A DNA stretch of 13,974 nt from an uncultured Prevotellaceae bacterium (GTDB taxonomy: Bacteria > Bacteroidota > Bacteroidia > Bacteroidales > Muribaculaceae): positions 1 to 13,974 of the forward strand of contig CALGGO010000044.1 in NCBI GenBank assembly GCA_937916085.1, given 5' to 3'. The first letter of the stretch is position 1. Every line of letters starts with the position of its first letter. The notes under the pieces were generated by a model that did not search any database, was not told the DNA's origin, and saw only the letters and a list, made by a program, of their open reading frames with translations. Shown piece by piece: positions 1 through 7,686 of this stretch. The position numbers were made by a program, and so were the translations under genes.

Positions 1-528
1 GGACCGGTGTGGGACTTTGGCAACGCCTTTCACCGCGGCACCGACCGCTTTATCTACGACCGCCCGGCGTTCACGCAGACCTGGATTGGCGAGATTGCCA
101 AGTTCCCTCATTTCCAGGAGGTTGTAAAGAAGCACTGGGACCGCTTTGAGTTGCTGCACTACGATGAGATGGACGACTTTATCGACAATTTCATCGAGCA
201 GATCTATCAGGCGACGATGAGCGACGCAACGCGCTGGCCCCAATATGGCAACCCCGACATCCTCAACGACCGCGACACCTTCAAGAGCTACTTCCACAAC
301 AAGCACAACTGGCTTGCCAGCCAATGGGGAGTGCCCGAGAAAGTGACGGGCGACGTGAACCTCGATGGTGAGGTGACGGCGGCCGACATAACCCTGCTCT
401 ACGACATATTGCTTGGAAATGTGGCTCTTGACGACGATCTCGCCACACTTGCCGACGTGAACGAAGACGGAGAGATAACCGCTGCCGACGTGACGATGTT
501 ATATGACATCTTGCTCGGAAATTACTAA
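1..528 (+). CDS. CotH-kinase-like protein with C-terminal dockerin-like domain (3' end only)
   Basis: The frame is open from the first base, so the start and most of the protein lie left of the window; 175 residues remain. The fragment opens with GPVWDFGNAF, which resembles the late Asp-containing motif of the CotH kinase family (atypical kinases that phosphorylate secreted proteins in spore formers). It is followed by a helical segment of about 80 residues rich in Trp and Phe. From about residue 118 there are two ~22-residue repeats, GDVNLDGEVTAADITLLYD and ADVNEDGEITAADVTMLYD. Each has the D-x-N-x-D-G-x-(V/I)-x-x-x-D calcium loop and following helix of a type I dockerin. The gene ends two residues after the second repeat, so there is no sorting domain behind it. 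Dockerins usually bind cohesins; in Bacteroidales such repeats are common on exported proteins whose partner is unknown. The CotH call rests only on the tail of the family domain and is less sure than the dockerin call. Confidence 0.72.
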   Translation, partial: GPVWDFGNAFHRGTDRFIYDRPAFTQTWIGEIAKFPHFQEVVKKHWDRFELLHYDEMDDFIDNFIEQIYQATMSDATRWPQYGNPDILNDRDTFKSYFHNKHNWLASQWGVPEKVTGDVNLDGEVTAADITLLYDILLGNVALDDDLATLADVNEDGEITAADVTMLYDILLGNY

Positions 529-560
529 TTATATAGTTTTCAACTACTTGAGCTTTCGAA

Positions 561-592
561 TTCTCGAGCATTCGAGTTTTCGAGCATTCGAG
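561..592. repeat. 16-bp tandem repeat, two copies, with short hairpin, between convergent genes
   Basis: Two adjacent 16-mers, TTCTCGAGCATTCGAG and TTTTCGAGCATTCGAG, differ at one base. The first copy can fold as CTCGA-gcat-TCGAG (563-576). The repeat sits between the stop of the CotH-like gene (528) and the stop of the LysM gene (596), where a bidirectional terminator would be expected. Neither strand has a T-run after the hairpin, so a terminator role is only a possibility. Confidence 0.6.
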
Positions 593-595
593 CGG

Positions 596-1768
596 TTAGT
601 CGATTGGTGATGTTTTTCTTGGTATCGTTATCTTCTGCCCTAGCTGGATTTTATCGTTTTTGATAGAAGGGTTGGCGTTTTTGATGTCTTGAATCGACAC
701 ACCAAATTGCTTGGCGATTTTGTTGAGGCTGTCGCCACGTTTCACCTCATAGATGATGGGCTTGGAGGCTTCAATTCGTGCTGCCTCCTCTGCCTCACGC
801 TTTGCTGCCTCTTTAGCGGCGAGTTCGGCGGTTTCTTTTGCTGCCCGCTCAGCTTCCTCTTTGGCTAGTCGTGCTGCTTCCTCTCGAGCTATGCGCTCTG
901 CCTCAAGCTGTTCCACCTGCTCATATTCCTCGGGATAAATGAGCAGCGTGCCTATCTCGTTGCCCTTTGTATCGACATAGAGGTAGCGCAGCAGTTTGCG
1001 CTCACGCGCTGCCGCGGCGAGCAGCAGGTTGAACTTCAGCGCCTCGGGAGCCTGGCGGAACCACGCGTCGCGCTTAGTCATCACAAAAGCTGGCACATTC
1101 ACGCTTTCCTTGGTGATGTAAGGCACTGTGACCTTTAAGGTTAGCGTAGTGGTGTCGGGAGCCAGCTCCACGCCGCTCAGGTGCTCGTTGTTGCCAATGG
1201 GCAGGTGATGCCTTGCCACCACCTTTTGGGCGGCTTGCACCATCAGCGAGGTGGTGTGGAGGGGTGTGACATCGGTCTTGCACTTCATCGACCCCACGAT
1301 GCGGCTAATGAGCGACGGGTCGCCCTCACGGTGCGCCATAATCACCAGGAAGGTGCCATAGCCAGCGTTAAACGCCAGTGCCTCACAGTTGTAGGTGTAG
1401 TTGTTGGAGGTCTTCTTGAACCCCACGCCCTGCGCCACAAATCCTGCGATTACCGAGGGATAGACATCGGTGAAATCACTCGCCGCATGGCAGAACAAGT
1501 CTTTCTTGCCCACCACCTGTTTTTGCAGGTAAAGAGAGGGGTCGAACGCCCCCTCGATGTAGTCGATGCGCGCCAGCTCCAGGGTGGCACCCTTAGCGTC
1601 GAGGCGCGTCACATCCACGCGCGCGCCGTAGGGACGCAGCGCGTCATCATTGGAGAGGAACCAACTGTCGTCGGGGGTGGAAATCGTGAAAAACTCGTTC
1701 TCGACCGTGGCGGCAAAGCCCGTCATCGCCACCACAGCCATCATTATAGTGAAAAATCGTCGCATCAT
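596..1768 (-). CDS. Exported LysM-domain protein with Ala/Glu-rich helical linker
   Basis: The 390-residue product begins with a Sec signal peptide: basic MMRR, a hydrophobic core, and probable cleavage after GFAA near residue 20. There is no lipobox Cys. Residues ~21-170 form a domain I do not recognise, with the look of a small alpha/beta fold, and ~185-280 form another unassigned stretch. Residues ~284-336 are almost entirely Ala, Glu, Lys and Arg, a predicted single helix or coiled coil. Residues ~340-383 are a LysM domain (YEVKRGDSLNKIAKQFGVS, ending in LGQKITIP), which binds N-acetylglucosamine chains of peptidoglycan. The likely place of action is the periplasm, tethered to the wall by LysM with the unknown N-terminal domain held off by the helical spacer. 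Two Met codons in tandem (1768 and 1765) are possible starts. I see no Shine-Dalgarno sequence; a weak TCATTTTG at 1789-1782 on the minus strand could be a -7 element. It converges on the CotH-like gene and diverges from the amylase. Confidence 0.88.
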   Translation of the reverse strand: MMRRFFTIMMAVVAMTGFAATVENEFFTISTPDDSWFLSNDDALRPYGARVDVTRLDAKGATLELARIDYIEGAFDPSLYLQKQVVGKKDLFCHAASDFTDVYPSVIAGFVAQGVGFKKTSNNYTYNCEALAFNAGYGTFLVIMAHREGDPSLISRIVGSMKCKTDVTPLHTTSLMVQAAQKVVARHHLPIGNNEHLSGVELAPDTTTLTLKVTVPYITKESVNVPAFVMTKRDAWFRQAPEALKFNLLLAAAARERKLLRYLYVDTKGNEIGTLLIYPEEYEQVEQLEAERIAREEAARLAKEEAERAAKETAELAAKEAAKREAEEAARIEASKPIIYEVKRGDSLNKIAKQFGVSIQDIKNANPSIKNDKIQLGQKITIPRKTSPID

Positions 1769-1884
1769 GTAATAATAACTGCAAAATGAGAGAATTATTG
1801 TGAAGAAGAGCTTAATGAACGCCGTGCTTACGGCGCACTACACCAACAACCCCCACGCCCCAAAACCAGCGAAGCAAAAAAACT

Positions 1885-1948
1885 AGCGAGCAACGCGAGC
1901 GGCGAACCAGCGAGCAACGCGAGCGGCAAACCAGCGAGCAACGCGAGC
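1885..1948. repeat. 24-bp tandem repeat, three copies
   Basis: The 16-base core AGCGAGCAACGCGAGC recurs exactly at 1885, 1909 and 1933, giving a 24-bp period. The 8-base joints between copies (GGCGAACC, GGCAAACC) differ by one base. Degenerate half-copies flank it (CCAGCGAAGC near 1866 and CCGCGAAGCGG near 1956). It is GC-rich and lies in an otherwise AT-rich divergent promoter region. There are no unique spacers, so it is not a CRISPR array. Confidence 0.85.
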
Positions 1949-1990
1949 AGCAAACCCGCGAAGCGGCTATTTTACGCAAACGATTGCACA

Positions 1991-2009
1991 ATTATCTTAA
2001 TTAGATAAT
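1991..2009. promoter_or_regulatory. 7-5-7 inverted repeat, candidate operator upstream of amylase
   Basis: ATTATCT-taatt-AGATAAT is a perfect dyad centred about 44 bp upstream of the amylase -7 element. Its size and place suit the binding site of a dimeric activator or repressor. The base composition is AT-rich, so a chance dyad is possible. Confidence 0.35.
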
Positions 2010-2043
2010 CTTATTATTTTACATTATTAACAAATAAATTTAT

Positions 2044-2051
2044 TAATTTTG
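2044..2051 (+). promoter_or_regulatory. Bacteroidetes-type promoter -7 element for the amylase gene
   Basis: TAATTTTG matches the Bacteroidetes primary sigma factor -7 consensus TAnnTTTG exactly. A clear TTTG -33 element is not visible at the usual spacing; the nearest T-rich stretch is 2016-2020. Transcription would begin near 2057, giving a ~60-base leader before the ATG at 2121. This also argues against any start codon placed at 2049. Confidence 0.5.
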
Positions 2052-2120
2052 GGTGCCAATTATTACATTTCGTCAATAAAAAAAATTTATATAAACCAAC
2101 CTGTTAAAAACAAAGTAATT

Positions 2121-5100
2121 ATGAGGAAAATCTACATTACTCTAGCAATGGCGTTGCTCCTGCCGTTGACCACCCTCGCCCAGGGATGGCCAGCAAACTA
2201 TGGCGGAGTGATGCTGCAGGGTTTCTTCTGGGACAGTTACAAAGAGACCCCCGACTGTAGCCCCTTTGGACCGTGGCAATACCACCAGTCCAACGACGCT
2301 ACCGCTACACACCAGCCTGGCTATACCTGGGCAACCATCTATGGTGCCGGCTGGAGCAGTGGTGAGGAATGGCAAGTACCTGTTACTACATGGACAAGCC
2401 TTCTTGCTCACAAAGACGAAATCACCCCCTACATCGACCTGCTGTGGCTGCCACAGAGCGGCTCCACAGTCGCCGACTCCACTATGGTGTATTACACCAG
2501 CGACGACAACAGCGGCCGTAACGGCGTGAGACCGTGGCGCAATGGCCAAACTTGGGGATACAGCGATGGCTCCACCATCACCAACCCCGACTGTATGGGC
2601 TTTGTACCAGTGTTCTACTTCCATCACGGCTTGTCCTACAACCCCGACGGCACCCCCTGGACCTATACCGACAGCGAGGGCCGCACCTGGACACCACTCT
2701 CCTACTTCGGCACCGAGGCCGAGCTGCGTGAGCTCATTTCGACCTACAAGAGCGAGGGCACCGGAGCCATCGAAGACGTGGTGGCAAACCACCGCGGCGG
2801 CTTGGGCACCTGGGCGGGAGACAAATACTCCATTGAGTTCCCCACCGAGTACTACAAAGGCACCTACTGCCCCGAGGGCGAGTATATCACTTGGACCAGC
2901 GACGACGTGTGCAGCGACGACGAGAGCGGACGCGGCACTGGTAACGCCGACTGCGGCGGCAAGGGCGAATGGGCGCGCGACATCGACCACCACAGCCCCG
3001 CCACACAGCAAAAGGTGATCAAGTTCCTCGACTTCTTGAAGAACGACCTCGGCTATATCGGCTTCCGCTACGACTACGCTATGGGCTTCGAGGAGAAGCA
3101 CTTTGCCGAGTATAACACCACCCTGCGCCCCACCTTCAGCGTGGGCGAATACTGGGGCTCGAAGGGCGACATCTCCAGCTGGATCCACAAGACCTACATG
3201 GAGGGCACCTACCAGAGTGCCGCTTTCGACTTCCCCTTGCAGAGCGACATCCGCGAGGCGTTCAACTACGGCAACTACCGCTATCTTAACAACTCGGGTC
3301 TTATCAGCGACCCCGTGCTCAAGCGCTATGCCGTGACCTTCCTCGACAACCACGACACCTTCAAGGACCTGCCAACCGACGGCTCTAACTACAACTGGAG
3401 CAACGGCAAGGCCTACCAGCACCGTGTGGAGAAGAACATCGTCGAGGCCAACGCCTTCATCCTGGCGATGCCCGGCACCCCATGCTTGTTCTATCCTCAC
3501 TTCATGCATCCACAGTGGCACGACATCCTGTGCACGCTCATCAAGGCGCGCCGCACCGCCGGCATCACCAACGAGAGTGAGCGCTCGGCTGCCGAGCTCG
3601 TGGGCGACAACGGCATCCAGTGGGTTGTGACTGGCACCAACGGTCAGGTGTGCTTCCAGCTTGGCGACGCCGCTTCTAGCGACACCCTTCCTCCCCAAGG
3701 CTTCACCACCGTTTGGCAGAGTGACCTCGACGAGAATGGCTACCGTGTGGCTCGCTACAGCATCACCAGCAACCTCTACAACCAGATTGAGAAGAACAAG
3801 AAAAAGAACCTCATCAACGGTTATCCCGTTATCGACAAGAACAACACCACCTTTGTTGGCTCTATCACCGTTAACGTGAAGCCATCGAGCGAGGGCTGCA
3901 CGCTGGTTTACACCACCGATGGCACTATGCCCAATAAAAATTGTACAACCATCACCGAGAGCACTAACCTCACCTTCACTGACAACACCACCCTCAAGGT
4001 GGGCGTGCTCGTTGATGACAACGTGCCCACCTCGTCGGTAGTTACCCGCCAGTATGTTAAGACTGCCACCGCGAGCGACAAAATCAACTTCTATGTGAAG
4101 GACAACAACGCTCCCTACATCTACACCTACTACTACGACAATAACGGCAACAAGACTGAGCCGTTTGGAGCTTGGCGTGGCTATCTCGCCTATGAGAAGG
4201 TTCAAGTGGGTGGCATCGACTGGTGGCACGTGCAGATGGACAAGCCCGAGTACCCCGTTAGCCTCATCATCAACTGGGACGGCAGCCAGACTCCCGACAT
4301 CACCGGCATCACCAGCGACGTGTTCTACACCGTGAAGGATGGTCAGCCCAACGATGTGACTGGCACCTACATGCCAATGATGGAAAATCCCGACCTTGCT
4401 ATCGACAAGCCCACCGGCACCTACAAGGGCGGCGTTTCGGCGAAGATCACCTCTTCCTATAGCGCAGCAACCATCGTCTATACTACCGACGGCACCGCAC
4501 CCACTGCCAGCAGCCCAACCATTGAGAGCGGCGGCACAGTGTCGTTCAACACCAATGGCACCCACTACCTGCGCGCAGCCATCGTCAAGGACGGCGAGAT
4601 AATCAAGCACCAAGCTCGTAGCTACTATGTGGAGGACGGCCATGGCGAGGGCGTGAACATCTATGTCAAGAACATGACAACCAGCGACGCGCCTCACATC
4701 TATGCCTGGAACGCTAACGAAGAGCCTGTCACCGACACCTTCGACAACGGTGGAGACAAACTCGGCGACACCCAGCCCAACTGTGGCCAGACTTGGTACA
4801 AGAAGCACTTCGACGAAGTGCCCGCCGGCATCCTGTTCATGCTCTCGGGAGTGAAAGACCAGACTGCCAGCATCACCTATCTGGAGAATGGCAAGGACTA
4901 CTACTTCTACTACTATCCTGGCGCACACTTTGGCAACGACGCCTTCCAGCCCGGCTTCATCGACGTGACTGCCGACAGCAAGCACACCACCGACGTGAAG
5001 GCTATCACCATCTACATGTATGACAACGGCAACGACGACTGGTCTAATGGCTTGAAGCTCTATCCCTACGCCAACGGCAGCGCAATTTTCTGGAACTGGA

Positions 5101-7190
5101 ACAACTCATGGGCCGAGAGCGCATTCCCAACCACCACAGTAGGCGAACAAAACTGGTTCTACTGCACATTCCTGGGTAAGGAGAGCATGAGCGCCATCCT
5201 CTTCAACGGCGCCTACGACGGCGAGCGCTTCGAGGTGCAGAACTTCACTAGCGACGTGTTCATGAAGTTCCCATACGCCAACGACAACTGGTCAACCGGC
5301 CAAAACCTCACCGACGATTACACCCAATACCTGCCCGATGTGGAGAAGCCCGAGGAGGGTGAAGAGACTCCCGAGGAGACCGTCATCCCCACTTGCGCTA
5401 ACACCGCAGGCATCGAAGGCATCTACTTCTACTTCGAGAACAGCGACTTTGGCTCGCCCTACGCTTGGGTTTACAGCGGCACCAAGACCTTTGGTGAGCA
5501 CGGCTGGCCCGGCGAGGCACTCATCGAGGTTGCCGGCACCGCGCCAAGCGGAGCTCTCGTTTACCGCTGGACCTACAGCGGTTGGGGCGACGAGCCCAGC
5601 GACATCATCTTCAGCAACAAGGGTGATGACCAAACCCAACCATTTGAGTTCGTCAACGGCGGCTACTACACCAGCGAGGGTCTCGTTGGCATGGCTCACG
5701 ACAACATCATGACTCTGGCACAATTAGCCATGAGGGGCCAGGCCGACAAGGAGTATATCATTAGCAACGACATCAACACAGTGATCACCCTCGCCCGCAA
5801 AGACGACACTCACGTCTTCGCCAAGGATGCCGACGGCGACGCAGTGATGTTCTCTGATAACTACGACAACAGACCTGTGCATGAGTCTATTAGCGACTGG
5901 ACCTTCGACCAGAGCAACTGGATAGATCTCGTGCTGCCTGATGGCTTCGACATGAATATTGATAATGTGTGCCTGCTGGGCAATACAATAAAGGGTAAGC
6001 TCGTTGAATCTTTCAATCCTCAAATTGAGCTCACCATCCATCCACTTGCCGAAGGGGAGACTAACTACACTCCTAACAAATTCCTCGTTGCCAGCTTCGA
6101 CACGATGAAAAACGGCGACTACTTCTTCGTTCGACCCAAGCCTCATGAGTATGGTGTTCTCAAGTATGCGGTATATCGCGACGGCAAGCTCACAATGGCC
6201 AACCAGAGCGGCGACAACGAGTGGGACATCCCTCTTGAAGGCGAGGTGGACCTCCACTCTGAGCAGCTCTTCTTCCAAGGCGACACCGAGCTGAGCGAAT
6301 TCCTGGAGGAGAATGGCGTCTATAACATGGAAGTCATCAATGTTGATACTGGCAGAAAGATGAGAGTAATTGTGATCAACGCCGAGAAGATTGGCACGCT
6401 TGAGGACATGCCCACCACTTCTCTTGCCGACGTACTCAACAGCGGCGAGAACGGAGAGATGTACCTCATCGCCGACGACCTTGCAGTGGTTGACGTGGCT
6501 CAGAACTATGATTATCCCTACGCCTTCCTCACCGATGGCAACGACAACTGGATAAGGGTAGAGTATAACTGGAACCTCTACGATCTCTTCCAGAAGGACA
6601 ACTTTATCGCTGGCGGCACCCTCAAGGGCATTCTGCACGATGTAGAGCTCAACCCCTACCTCAGCGTGAGCGCTGCAGAATTTGGCTTCCCATTTGACGA
6701 CGAGGTAGAAGTTGTGACCGTTAACCTCGCCGAGCCATTCACACTCAAGCCCAACCAGGTGTTTGACGTGACAGGCTACTGGAAAGAAAGTGACGGCGCT
6801 CTGCGTGCCTACGCTCCCACCAACGCCGTGCAGGGTCAGAGCCTCACACTCACCACCAACTGGGCAACCTATGAGACCCTCAAGCTCATCGACGGCACTC
6901 GCTACAGCGTGCGCGCGGCTGCCACTCTCAAGGAGCCATGGCAGTCACAGCCCAGCGGCGTCAACCTCATGGACTATGACTACGAGTTCCAGAACTACGT
7001 TGCCAACGCGCTCTATGAGCCCACCAGCAACATCCCAACAGGTGTTGAGGACCTCAAGATCGACAACGTCAAGAGCGTGCGCTACATCAATGCCGCTGGC
7101 ATCGAGAGCGCTACACCGTTCAAGGGCGTGAACATCGTGGTAATGGAAATGACCGACGGCTCACAAAAGATTGTGAAAAAGCTGTTCTAA
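2121..7190 (+). CDS. Secreted multimodular GH13 alpha-amylase with starch-binding modules and T9SS-type sorting domain
   Basis: The 1689-residue product cleaves alpha-1,4 bonds of starch-like glucans outside the cell. ATG 2121 is chosen because MRKIYITLAMALLLPLTTLA is a signal peptide; a TTG further upstream would lie inside the promoter. The GH13 barrel spans ~25-500. Its four motifs are intact: DVVANH (219-224), GFRYDYAMGF with nucleophile D318, SVGEYW with acid/base E343, and FLDNHD with D412. The lack of the usual Lys-His after the nucleophile resembles plant-type amylases. After the barrel come a chitobiase-like module (~568-648, YTTDG motif), a CBM26-like module (~654-741), a second chitobiase-like module (~756-840), further CBM26-like modules (~844-940, ~961-1060, ~1097-1190), OB-like domains (~1200-1310 with DQSNW at 1263-1267, and ~1433-1524), and a sorting-type C-terminus (~1640-1689, VKSVRYINAAG then TPFKGVNIVV). 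It is about three times the length of a plain amylase. No SusC/SusD gene is in view. The order and number of modules after the barrel are judged by eye. Confidence 0.93.
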   Translation: MRKIYITLAMALLLPLTTLAQGWPANYGGVMLQGFFWDSYKETPDCSPFGPWQYHQSNDATATHQPGYTWATIYGAGWSSGEEWQVPVTTWTSLLAHKDEITPYIDLLWLPQSGSTVADSTMVYYTSDDNSGRNGVRPWRNGQTWGYSDGSTITNPDCMGFVPVFYFHHGLSYNPDGTPWTYTDSEGRTWTPLSYFGTEAELRELISTYKSEGTGAIEDVVANHRGGLGTWAGDKYSIEFPTEYYKGTYCPEGEYITWTSDDVCSDDESGRGTGNADCGGKGEWARDIDHHSPATQQKVIKFLDFLKNDLGYIGFRYDYAMGFEEKHFAEYNTTLRPTFSVGEYWGSKGDISSWIHKTYMEGTYQSAAFDFPLQSDIREAFNYGNYRYLNNSGLISDPVLKRYAVTFLDNHDTFKDLPTDGSNYNWSNGKAYQHRVEKNIVEANAFILAMPGTPCLFYPHFMHPQWHDILCTLIKARRTAGITNESERSAAELVGDNGIQWVVTGTNGQVCFQLGDAASSDTLPPQGFTTVWQSDLDENGYRVARYSITSNLYNQIEKNKKKNLINGYPVIDKNNTTFVGSITVNVKPSSEGCTLVYTTDGTMPNKNCTTITESTNLTFTDNTTLKVGVLVDDNVPTSSVVTRQYVKTATASDKINFYVKDNNAPYIYTYYYDNNGNKTEPFGAWRGYLAYEKVQVGGIDWWHVQMDKPEYPVSLIINWDGSQTPDITGITSDVFYTVKDGQPNDVTGTYMPMMENPDLAIDKPTGTYKGGVSAKITSSYSAATIVYTTDGTAPTASSPTIESGGTVSFNTNGTHYLRAAIVKDGEIIKHQARSYYVEDGHGEGVNIYVKNMTTSDAPHIYAWNANEEPVTDTFDNGGDKLGDTQPNCGQTWYKKHFDEVPAGILFMLSGVKDQTASITYLENGKDYYFYYYPGAHFGNDAFQPGFIDVTADSKHTTDVKAITIYMYDNGNDDWSNGLKLYPYANGSAIFWNWNNSWAESAFPTTTVGEQNWFYCTFLGKESMSAILFNGAYDGERFEVQNFTSDVFMKFPYANDNWSTGQNLTDDYTQYLPDVEKPEEGEETPEETVIPTCANTAGIEGIYFYFENSDFGSPYAWVYSGTKTFGEHGWPGEALIEVAGTAPSGALVYRWTYSGWGDEPSDIIFSNKGDDQTQPFEFVNGGYYTSEGLVGMAHDNIMTLAQLAMRGQADKEYIISNDINTVITLARKDDTHVFAKDADGDAVMFSDNYDNRPVHESISDWTFDQSNWIDLVLPDGFDMNIDNVCLLGNTIKGKLVESFNPQIELTIHPLAEGETNYTPNKFLVASFDTMKNGDYFFVRPKPHEYGVLKYAVYRDGKLTMANQSGDNEWDIPLEGEVDLHSEQLFFQGDTELSEFLEENGVYNMEVINVDTGRKMRVIVINAEKIGTLEDMPTTSLADVLNSGENGEMYLIADDLAVVDVAQNYDYPYAFLTDGNDNWIRVEYNWNLYDLFQKDNFIAGGTLKGILHDVELNPYLSVSAAEFGFPFDDEVEVVTVNLAEPFTLKPNQVFDVTGYWKESDGALRAYAPTNAVQGQSLTLTTNWATYETLKLIDGTRYSVRAAATLKEPWQSQPSGVNLMDYDYEFQNYVANALYEPTSNIPTGVEDLKIDNVKSVRYINAAGIESATPFKGVNIVVMEMTDGSQKIVKKLF

Positions 7191-7199
7191 AGCTTCGCT

Positions 7200-7230
7200 A
7201 ATGCTGAATGCTGAATGCTGAATGCTGAAT
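7200..7230. repeat. 7-bp tandem repeat, just over four copies
   Basis: AATGCTG is repeated four times without error, plus AAT, starting ten bases after the amylase stop codon and ending just before the terminator stem. It is transcribed but untranslated. Short perfect repeats of this kind are prone to slippage, so copy number may vary between strains. Confidence 0.9.
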
Positions 7231-7233
7231 CTT

Positions 7234-7269
7234 AAAAAGCTTGGCGCGAATTTCGTGCCAAGCTTTTTT
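7234..7269 (+). terminator. Intrinsic terminator of the amylase gene
   Basis: A near-perfect stem pairs 7234-7250 with 7252-7268 (AAAAAGCTTGGCGCGAA with TTCGTGCCAAGCTTTTT, one G-U wobble) around a tiny loop, and the descending arm ends in a run of six T. The matching A-run on the other side means it could also stop transcripts from the right. It lies 44 bases after the amylase stop and has no competing hairpin nearby. Confidence 0.88.
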
Positions 7270-7270
7270 C

Positions 7271-7686
7271 TACCCATCAGCGAAAGGCATCCCGCATTTT
7301 GTCCTCTCGCAAAGTTGCACCTGTCGGTGTCGAAAAGCCGCGCAAGCGCGGTGTTAAAAAATAATCCTGCGTGAGCAGGCTTTGCGACGAGCTCCGCTCG
7401 CAGCTTTGGATAAAATGCTCACGCTCGCAAGGCTATGAGCAAGCTCAAGCTTTGTCTCGCTTAATCGCATTTTTGTGAGATTATTATGATAACCGAGTAT
7501 TTTCCATATAAATTATATATGAAATTTTGATCCAATTTTAAGCACGAAGTGCGCCCATCAAAGCATCTAACGCAACATAGTGGGACGGCAAGGCAGTTCG
7601 TTGAGAAAAATCTACCTTTCGTGAGACACACCTCCCTTATTAACATCTTTTTAAAATTAATGACAAAAATACTCGCCTTTTTATAA
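7271..7686. other. Intergenic DNA without a recognisable gene; cluster of short hairpins
   Basis: From 7338 to 7440 there is a run of small GC-rich stem-loops: CCGCG-caag-CGCGG (7338-7351), CCTGC-gtga-GCAGG (7366-7379), CGAGC-tcc-GCTCG (7388-7400), and GCTCA paired with TGAGC (7417-7440). Their vocabulary (GCGAGC, GAGCAA) resembles the 24-bp repeat at 1885-1948. Further right the DNA is AT-rich with minor dyads at 7505-7521 (CATATA-aatta-TATATG) and 7542-7552 (GCAC-gaa-GTGC). Minus-strand open frames here have no family resemblance and cross structured DNA, so I do not call them. Confidence 0.6.

Larger units (their letters stand above)
1769..2120. other. Divergent intergenic region between the LysM and amylase genes
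   Basis: These 352 bases separate two genes transcribed away from each other, so both promoters must lie here. From left to right it holds an AT-rich LysM leader, a hairpin CGCCGT-GCTT-ACGGCG (1820-1835), a C-rich stretch, the 24-bp tandem repeat (1885-1948), a switch to very AT-rich DNA from about 1970, a 7-5-7 dyad (1991-2009) and the amylase promoter (near 2044-2051). I see no protein-coding gene. Confidence 0.7.

Noticed and set aside
753..938. Plus-strand Ala/Ser-rich frame opposite the LysM gene
   Set aside because: It is the antisense of the Ala/Glu-rich linker of the LysM protein; its low-complexity composition follows directly from that.
1885..1948. CRISPR-like array
   Set aside because: Units are contiguous with near-identical joints and no unique spacers, and no cas gene is in view.
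2049..2120. TTG at 2049 as the amylase start, adding 24 residues
   Set aside because: It lies inside the TAATTTTG promoter element, and the extra residues would precede a classic signal peptide that begins at 2121.
2142..4985. Very long open frame (947 codons) on the strand opposite the amylase
   Set aside because: It is a shadow of the amylase codon bias: C- and G-ending codons on the plus strand rarely give stops in this antisense frame. It has no family resemblance, while the plus-strand frame carries complete GH13 motifs.
5724..6638. Second long antisense frame (304 codons) under the amylase C-terminal half
   Set aside because: Same codon-bias artefact; the plus-strand frame is continuous and has recognisable domains.
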